Both the position numbers and the translations under genes were made by a program. Below the pieces are notes generated by a model, which saw only the letters and a list, made by a program, of their open reading frames with translations, did no database searches and was not told where the DNA came from. A DNA stretch of 64,000 nucleotides from Achromobacter spanius (GTDB taxonomy: Bacteria; Pseudomonadota; Gammaproteobacteria; Burkholderiales; Burkholderiaceae_B): the NCBI RefSeq assembly GCF_002812705.1, contig NZ_CP025030.1, forward strand, positions 5,952,001-6,016,000, read 5' to 3'. Below are positions 59,248 through 64,000 of the stretch, piece after piece (within the stretch, counting starts at the first letter, position 1; the number at the start of each line of letters is the position of its first letter).

Positions 59248-60498
59248 ATGTTCACACTGCTGTTCGTTGCTTTCCTGCTTGCCGATATCGCGGTGCGCCT
59301 GTGGCTGGCCAGCCGCCAGATCCGCCACGTCGCGCGCAACCGCGACCAGGTGCCCGCCGAATTCTCGCCCCGCATCGGGTTGACCAGCCATCAGCGCGCC
59401 GCTGACTACACCGTTGCGCGCGTCAAGCTGGGCATGCTGGAACGCACCTACGACGCAATTCTGCTGGTGTGCCTGACGCTGATGGGCGGCTTGCAATTCA
59501 TAGACCTGATGGTGGGCCAGCTTACCAGCAATGACTTCTTGCGCCAGATGCTTTTGCTAGTGGTGGTGGCGCTGGTGCTGGGCCTGCTGGGCCTGCCGTT
59601 CACACTTTGGCGGCAGTTCAAACTGGAAGCGCGCTTCGGGTTCAACCGCATGACGCCTGAGCTGTTCATCGCCGACACCGCCAAGGGCTTGCTGGTGGCG
59701 GCCGTGCTGGGCCTGCCGCTGGCCGCCGCCGTGCTGTGGCTGATGGGCAGCGCCGGCGCCTACTGGTGGGTGTGGGCCTGGGCGCTGTGGACCGTATTCA
59801 ACCTGGCGCTGCTGATCGTCTACCCGATGTTCATCGCCCCGCTCTTCAATAAATTCACGCCGCTGTCCGACCCGGAACTGGCCGGCCGCATCCAACGCCT
59901 GGCGCAGCGCTGCGGCTTTGCGTTGAATGGCCTGTTCGTGATGGACGGCTCGCGCCGCTCCGCGCACGGCAATGCTTATTTCACCGGCTTTGGGCGCTCG
60001 CGCCGCATTGTGTTCTTCGACACCCTGCTTGCCCGCCTGAACGGCGATGAAATCGAAGCCGTGCTGGCGCACGAACTGGGCCACTTCGCCAAGCGCCACA
60101 TCATCAAGCGCGTGCTCTTCAGCTTCGGCGCCGCGCTGGCTTTCTTCGCCATCCTGGGCTGGGTGTCGCAGCAACCCTGGTTCTATGTGGACCTGGGCGT
60201 GATGCCCCAACTGGGCGGCCGCAACGACGCCATGGCGCTGTTGCTGTTCTTCCTGGTCATCCCCGTTTTTACTTTCATGTTCACGCCGTTGGCCAGTTGG
60301 TACTCGCGTCGCGACGAATTCGAGGCGGACCGCTATGCGGCCGAGCAGAGTTCGCCGGCGCATTTGGTGTCCGCCCTGGTCAAACTCTATGACGACAACG
60401 CTGCTACGCTGACTCCCGACCCTGTGCATTCCGCCTTCTACGACAGCCATCCCCCCGCCGCCGAGCGCATCCGCCACCTGATGGCGACGGCCGCATGA
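59248..60498 (+). CDS. M48-family membrane metalloprotease (Ste24/CAAX protease 1-like)
   Basis: 416 residues with six to seven hydrophobic helices and zinc motif HELGH at 275-279, plus the downstream RDEFEADRYAAEQ glutamate ligand motif. Domain order (N-terminal CAAX_prot_N region, then peptidase M48) matches the Ste24-like bacterial group. Function in bacteria is presumably membrane protein quality control. Its stop overlaps the rsgA start by four bases, so it is translated together with rsgA. Confidence 0.9.
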   Translation: MFTLLFVAFLLADIAVRLWLASRQIRHVARNRDQVPAEFSPRIGLTSHQRAADYTVARVKLGMLERTYDAILLVCLTLMGGLQFIDLMVGQLTSNDFLRQMLLLVVVALVLGLLGLPFTLWRQFKLEARFGFNRMTPELFIADTAKGLLVAAVLGLPLAAAVLWLMGSAGAYWWVWAWALWTVFNLALLIVYPMFIAPLFNKFTPLSDPELAGRIQRLAQRCGFALNGLFVMDGSRRSAHGNAYFTGFGRSRRIVFFDTLLARLNGDEIEAVLAHELGHFAKRHIIKRVLFSFGAALAFFAILGWVSQQPWFYVDLGVMPQLGGRNDAMALLLFFLVIPVFTFMFTPLASWYSRRDEFEADRYAAEQSSPAHLVSALVKLYDDNAATLTPDPVHSAFYDSHPPAAERIRHLMATAA

Positions 60499-61451
60499 GC
60501 AACACGCGCAATTCCAGGAACGGCGCCACGGCCGCACCATCCGAAGCCGTAGGCGACCAGATCGACGGCCGCATCATCGCCGCGCACGGGCGCCACTACA
60601 CGGTAGAGCTTGCCGACGGTTCCCTGCGCAAGTGCTTTCCGCGCGGCAAGAAAGCCGGCGCTGCCGTCGGCGACCGCGTGCGCATCGCCCCGCAAGGCAA
60701 GGATGAAGGCGCCATTGACGCCATCCTGCCGCGCAGCAACCTGCTGTATCGATCGGACGACATGCGCTCCAAGCAGTTCGCCTCCAACGTCGACCAGTTG
60801 CTGATCGTGATCGCCGTGCAACCGACATTCTCGGACGACCTGACCGGGCGCGCCCTGGCCGGCGCCTGGAGCGCCGGTATTTCGCCGCTGATCGTCTTGA
60901 ACAAGACCGACCTGACGGAAGAACTGCCGGCCGCGCGCGCGCGCCTCGCGCCTATCGCCGCGCTGGGCGTGCCGGTTGTCGAACTCAGCGCGCTGGAACC
61001 GGAAAACGTGCACACCTTGCTGGCTCCGCGCCTGGCCGGCCGCACCAACCTGCTGCTGGGCCAAAGCGGCATGGGCAAATCCACCCTGCTCAATGCCCTG
61101 ATACCCGACGCTCGCGCCGCCACGCGCGAACACTCCACCGCGCTGGACATGGGCAAGCACACCACGACCAGCACGCGGCTCTACCATTTGCCCGACCCGG
61201 GCGGCGATCTGATCGATTCGCCGGGGTTCCAGGCATTTGGCTTGCAGCACCTGACGCGCGACGACATCATCCGTGGCTTCCCGGAATTTACGCAGCCCAT
61301 CGAGGAATGCCGCTTCTACAACTGCACGCATCGGCGTGAGCCCGGATGCGGCGTGGTTGCCGCCTTGCAGGCAGGCAAGATCAACCCGCTGCGCTATGCG
61401 CTGTACGAGCGGATTCTGGAAGAGAATCTGGCGGGCCAACAACGCTACTGA
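60495..61451 (+). CDS. rsgA: ribosome small subunit-dependent GTPase A
   Basis: Circularly permuted GTPase in late 30S maturation. OB-fold N-terminus, then NKTD (G4) before the P-loop GQSGMGKSTLLNAL (G1) and DSPGFQ (G3), the permuted order; C-terminal zinc knuckle ECRFYNCTHRREPGCG. 318 residues. Its terminator has been split by an IS3 element directly downstream. Confidence 0.95.
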   Translation: MSNTRNSRNGATAAPSEAVGDQIDGRIIAAHGRHYTVELADGSLRKCFPRGKKAGAAVGDRVRIAPQGKDEGAIDAILPRSNLLYRSDDMRSKQFASNVDQLLIVIAVQPTFSDDLTGRALAGAWSAGISPLIVLNKTDLTEELPAARARLAPIAALGVPVVELSALEPENVHTLLAPRLAGRTNLLLGQSGMGKSTLLNALIPDARAATREHSTALDMGKHTTTSTRLYHLPDPGGDLIDSPGFQAFGLQHLTRDDIIRGFPEFTQPIEECRFYNCTHRREPGCGVVAALQAGKINPLRYALYERILEENLAGQQRY

Positions 61452-61485
61452 TACGCCCCACCTCCAAACAAAAGACGGCCCGAAA

Positions 61486-61508
61486 TGAACTGACCCCCAG
61501 AAGTTGGA
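61486..61508 (+). repeat. left terminal inverted repeat of the IS3 element
   Basis: TGAACTGACCCCCAG followed by AAGTTGGA; pairs with 62911-62933 with two mismatches. Confidence 0.93.
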
Positions 61509-61518
61509 GAGTCAGAAG

Positions 61519-62355
61519 CTAAGGGCCGAAGGCCTGAGTTCGGTACTGAACCGGACTCAGGCCTTTTAGCTTGAGCTTGATGCGTTCGTAATTGTAGTAA
61601 CGGATGTACAGACGTATGCCGGCCTGCAACTGTTCGATGGTCTCGAAGCGGTTCGGGTAGAAGAACTCGGCCTTTAATGTGCCGAAGAAGCTTTCCATGG
61701 CGGCATTGTCCAGGCAGTTTCCCTTGCGTGACATGCTCTGTGTTATTGATCGAGTGGCCAGCATGTGCCGGTATTGAGGCTGCTGGTAGTGCCACCCCTG
61801 GTCAGAGTGCAGCATCGGGTGGTCGGCGGGTTTGAGCCGCATGAGCGCCTTTTTCAGCATAGCGCCAACTAGCTGGAACATGGGCCGCAGACTGGTCTGG
61901 TAAGCCACGATTTCGCCGTTGTAGAGGTCCATGACGGGCGACAGGTACAGCTTCTGGCCACGCACATTGAATTCCGTCACATCGGTGACCCATTTCTGGT
62001 TCGGCCTGTCGGCATCGAACTGGCGCGCTAACAGATTAGGCGCCACACGGCCCTCCTGGCCCCGATAGGAGCGATATTTCTTCGGTCGTACCACGGACCT
62101 CAGTCCTAGCACTTGCATCAGTTTTTGTACCGTCTTGTGGTTCACATGCTGCCCGGCTTGGCACAGCGCGGCCGTGATGCGCCGGTAGCCATAGCGTCCC
62201 TGGTGGTACACGTAGGTCTTGCCGATGCTGGCCTTGAGGGTGGCATGCCGATCAGCGACCTGGGCCATCTTCACTTGGTAGTAGTAAGTGCTCGATGCCA
62301 GACCTGCCACTTGGAGCAAGGCTGACAGCGGATGTTGTTGCCTTAATCCAGTCAC
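61519..62355 (-). CDS. IS3-family transposase, OrfB (DDE catalytic domain)
   Basis: 278-residue rve-type integrase. Catalytic residues are seen in VTDVTEFN, HSDQGWHY and NAAMESFFGTLKAE; the N-terminal HTH_21 part has STYYYQVK. Alone it starts at a GTG overlapping the end of orfA (GTGA). In this family it is mostly made as an OrfAB fusion by -1 frameshifting, and orfB is in the -1 frame relative to orfA here, with AAAAAG just upstream as a possible slip site. Confidence 0.93.
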   Translation of the reverse strand: MTGLRQQHPLSALLQVAGLASSTYYYQVKMAQVADRHATLKASIGKTYVYHQGRYGYRRITAALCQAGQHVNHKTVQKLMQVLGLRSVVRPKKYRSYRGQEGRVAPNLLARQFDADRPNQKWVTDVTEFNVRGQKLYLSPVMDLYNGEIVAYQTSLRPMFQLVGAMLKKALMRLKPADHPMLHSDQGWHYQQPQYRHMLATRSITQSMSRKGNCLDNAAMESFFGTLKAEFFYPNRFETIEQLQAGIRLYIRYYNYERIKLKLKGLSPVQYRTQAFGP

Positions 62356-62882
62356 GACTTGCGCTTTTTCTGCGCAGCCGCACGCTTTTCCTGGATCAAG
62401 GCATCGAGTTTTTTTAAGTACGCGACCTCGGCGCGCAGCAGGATCAACTCCTTGTTCTGCCGAGCAATGATCTGCTTGTCGTCCAGTTCAGCGACCGAGG
62501 AGGTAGGCTTGGGTGGCTTGTTGCTCATGGTCATGCGGGGCCCCTTTCGACGGGAACGCAGTGCGTCGATACCCCCTGCATCATACTGGCGTGCCCACTT
62601 ACCGATGTGCGCCGCGCTGCGAATGTCGAACACCACCGCTGTCTTGGCCTGTGACCAGTGCTTCTGCCACATCCGCTTGAGCACCTTCAGCTTGAAGGCC
62701 TGGTCATAGCTTGCGCCCTTGCGGCGCAAGCCCGAGACACCGTGCTCGCGATAGCCGTTCACCCACCGCTCAACGGTTGCGTGCCTAAGGCCGTGAACCG
62801 CTGCCACAGCTTTGAAACCCAGTGAGCCTGACAGGTAGTCCTTGACCACCTTGACCTTAAAACGCTCGTCGTACTTCGCCAT
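62352..62882 (-). CDS. IS3-family transposase, OrfA (DNA-binding)
   Basis: 176 residues from ATG 62882. Two helix-turn-helix domains of the IS150 type (KVVKDYLSGSLGFKAVAAVHGL and YDQAFKLKVLKRMWQKHW), then a C-terminal coiled-coil/leucine zipper (residues about 140-170: IARQNKELILLRAEVAYLKKLDALI) for multimer formation. Ends KKRKS followed by TGA overlapping orfB. Confidence 0.93.
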   Translation of the reverse strand: MAKYDERFKVKVVKDYLSGSLGFKAVAAVHGLRHATVERWVNGYREHGVSGLRRKGASYDQAFKLKVLKRMWQKHWSQAKTAVVFDIRSAAHIGKWARQYDAGGIDALRSRRKGPRMTMSNKPPKPTSSVAELDDKQIIARQNKELILLRAEVAYLKKLDALIQEKRAAAQKKRKS

Positions 62883-62910
62883 GTAAAAACCCCCGAAGGT
62901 TGGATATATC

Positions 62911-62933
62911 TCCAACTTTCGGGGGTCAGTTCA
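62911..62933 (-). repeat. right terminal inverted repeat of the IS3 element
   Basis: TCCAACTTTCGGGGGTCAGT followed by TCA; inverted match to 61486-61508 with two mismatches. Confidence 0.93.
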
Positions 62934-62980
62934 GAAACGGCCGTCTTTTGTTTGCGTGATGGGGTTGCAAGCCGGGTTTG

Positions 62981-63712
62981 TCAGCCAGGCTGCAAGCCGT
63001 TGCGCAACAGGTGATAAAGATTGCGCAGCATGCCTGCGGTGGCGCCCCAAATGAAGTGCTTGCCGTAGGGCATGCCGTAATAATTGCGCACCCGACCGTC
63101 TTCCAGGCGGGCTTCATACAGCCGATGGTTGGCCGGGTCCATCAGAAAGGACAGCGGCACTTCGAACACTTCGGCCACCTCGAAGGCGTCGGGCGCCAGT
63201 TCAAAGCCCGGACGCACCAGCGAGACCACCGGAATGATCGAAAAACCGGTCGCCGTCAGATAAGGCGGCATGCTGCCCAACACTTCAACATGGTCGGCGG
63301 GCAAGCCCGTTTCCTCTTGTGCTTCGCGCAAGGCGGCGGCAACCGGCGTTGAATCACTGGTCTCGATGCGGCCACCCGGAAAGCTGATCTGCCCGGCATG
63401 GTCATGCAGGTGCGCCGCGCGCTGGGTCAGCATGATGTGCACGCCGTTGTCGCGGGTGACCAGCGGGATCAGCACGGCGGCAGGCACTGGCGTGCCTTCG
63501 CGCCCGGGATAGCGCAGGTCGTTGTCGCGAGAAAGCTCCAGCGTCCAGGTGGACGGCTGGGTCAGCGTGCCCCGCAAGCGATGCGGAGTCAGCAGGCTTG
63601 CGGGCACGGCCGGCAAGGACTCGTTGGCCACCACCCACGGTTGCGTCGCCGGATCGAAGCCGGGACGCGCGAGCGGCCGTCGGGGCCGCGCGGAATACGA
63701 GGAATCAGACAT
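62981..63712 (-). CDS. CoA pyrophosphatase-type Nudix hydrolase
   Basis: Cleaves CoA and derivatives to 4'-phosphopantetheine and 3',5'-ADP. The CoA-specific signature LTQRAAHLHDHAGQISFPGG precedes the Nudix box GGRIETSDSTPV-AALREAQEETGL. 243 residues, slightly long at the N-terminus. Converges on rsgA across the inserted IS; upstream of it is the rplS terminator. Confidence 0.9.
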   Translation of the reverse strand: MSDSSYSARPRRPLARPGFDPATQPWVVANESLPAVPASLLTPHRLRGTLTQPSTWTLELSRDNDLRYPGREGTPVPAAVLIPLVTRDNGVHIMLTQRAAHLHDHAGQISFPGGRIETSDSTPVAAALREAQEETGLPADHVEVLGSMPPYLTATGFSIIPVVSLVRPGFELAPDAFEVAEVFEVPLSFLMDPANHRLYEARLEDGRVRNYYGMPYGKHFIWGATAGMLRNLYHLLRNGLQPG

Positions 63713-63727
63713 ACGGCTTTGTTAAAA

Positions 63728-63758
63728 GAAAAAGGCACCCTCGCAGGTGCCTTTTTAA
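63728..63758 (-). terminator. rho-independent terminator downstream of rplS
   Basis: Stem AAAAGGCACC / GGTGCCTTTT with loop CTCGCA, with A and T runs on both sides, just upstream of the Nudix start on the minus strand. Confidence 0.85.
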
Positions 63759-63835
63759 CCCGGAAACCTGTGCCGGACGGAAACGCTGAATGGCGCGAAC
63801 GTCCGACACTGGAAGGGCCGTGTGCCGATAAGCGA

Positions 63836-64000
63836 TCAAGCCGCCGAGGCTTGCTTGCTGACCAGCTTTTCCTTGATACGTGCCGACTTGCCCGAGCGGT
63901 TGCGCAGGTAGTACAGCTTGGCGCGGCGCACGTCGCCGCGGCGCTTGACTTCGATGCCGGCGATTTGCGGCGAGTACAGCTGGAACGTACGTTCCACGGC
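63836..64000 (-). CDS. rplS: ribosomal protein bL19, C-terminal part (cut by window end)
   Basis: The last 54 codons of rplS read [19 protein letters not shown], then [23 protein letters not shown] to ...SKQASAA and stop. FQLYSP...[19 protein letters not shown] is diagnostic for bL19, which lies at the 30S/50S interface. The 5' part is outside the window. Confidence 0.96.
   Translation of the reverse strand, partial: AVERTFQLYSPQIAGIEVKRRGDVRRAKLYYLRNRSGKSARIKEKLVSKQASAA

Larger units (their letters stand above)
61486..62933. mobile_element. IS3-family insertion sequence (IS150-like), 1448 bp, apparently intact
   Basis: Bounded by 23-bp terminal inverted repeats TGAACTGACCCCC...TTGGA with two mismatches, each end starting TGA. 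Both transposase frames are open and the DDE triad is present. The sequence GAAA immediately outside both ends (61482-61485 and 62934-62937) is a 4-bp target duplication, as expected of the family and indicating a simple, recent insertion. The IS name was not identified. Confidence 0.95.
61462..62953. terminator. bidirectional terminator hairpin split by the IS element
   Basis: Left arm CAAACAAAAGACGGCC (about 61464-61480) and right arm GGCCGTCTTTTGTTTG (about 62939-62954) are perfectly complementary over 16 bases. With the insertion and its duplicated GAAA removed they form a hairpin with loop CGAAAC between convergent rsgA and the Nudix gene. The arms are now about 1.45 kb apart. Confidence 0.85.

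Overview
The window is a GC-rich chromosomal segment of a betaproteobacterium, most likely an Achromobacter/Bordetella-type member of the Alcaligenaceae (Burkholderiales). The clues are the gene order rimP-nusA-infB-rbfA-truB-typA, a PaaX-controlled paaABCDE-paaN-paaG-paaI-paaK block, the family assignments throughout, and a GC-rich palindromic repeat of a kind scattered in these genomes. Genus assignment is inference; no database search was possible. Genes are densely packed and most of the window is core genome.

Layout. 1-6600: phosphonate module. An ABC importer (ATPase, fused double permease, binding protein) and phosphonoacetaldehyde hydrolase phnX lie on the minus strand. A LysR regulator and a PhnZ-type HD-domain oxygenase are divergent. 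6700-13700: 3-mercaptopyruvate sulfurtransferase, DMT exporter, HtpX protease, L-serine dehydratase, Na/Pi cotransporter and dienelactone hydrolase. 13776-18129: ZIP metal transporter, DNA polymerase I, LOG-family nucleotidase. 18168-21052: an M20 amidohydrolase broken by one in-frame amber codon, its LysR neighbour and a tautomerase. 21160-32954: the translation/RNA cluster scpB, rluB, rimP, nusA, infB, rbfA, truB, typA. 33016-36360: initiator tRNA-fMet with a near-consensus promoter, then a LysR regulator, a G3E/CobW GTPase, tRNA-Asn and tRNA-Thr. 36500-40032: a two-component system followed by a DegP/MucD-type protease. 40056-42927: maiA, ispH, an SlpA-type FKBP and radC. 43073-44733: kynurenine genes kynB and kynA, with a 40-codon ORF where kynU often lies. 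44993-48511: zinc-free ribosomal protein L31, an ArnT-like glycosyltransferase and a MATE exporter. 48560-57884: phenylacetate degradation. 57942-61451: nnrE, orn, an M48 protease and rsgA. 61486-62933: an intact IS3-family element. 62981-64000: a CoA-type Nudix hydrolase and the 3' end of rplS.

How they work together. The phn genes import 2-aminoethylphosphonate-like compounds and cleave C-P bonds, potentially by a hydrolytic and an oxidative route. The paa genes activate phenylacetate (PaaK), epoxidise it (PaaABCDE), isomerise it (PaaG) and oxidise the ring-opened aldehyde (PaaN), with PaaI as salvage thioesterase. The kyn genes turn tryptophan into kynurenine.

Most notable observations: an IS3 element sitting in the loop of the shared rsgA/Nudix terminator hairpin; a palindromic repeat translated in frame as the N-terminus of the phosphonate ATPase; a single-codon amber pseudogene; the phnX plus PhnZ-like pairing without visible phnW or phnY; and the possible kynU scar. 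I found no CRISPR array, prophage or clear defence island.
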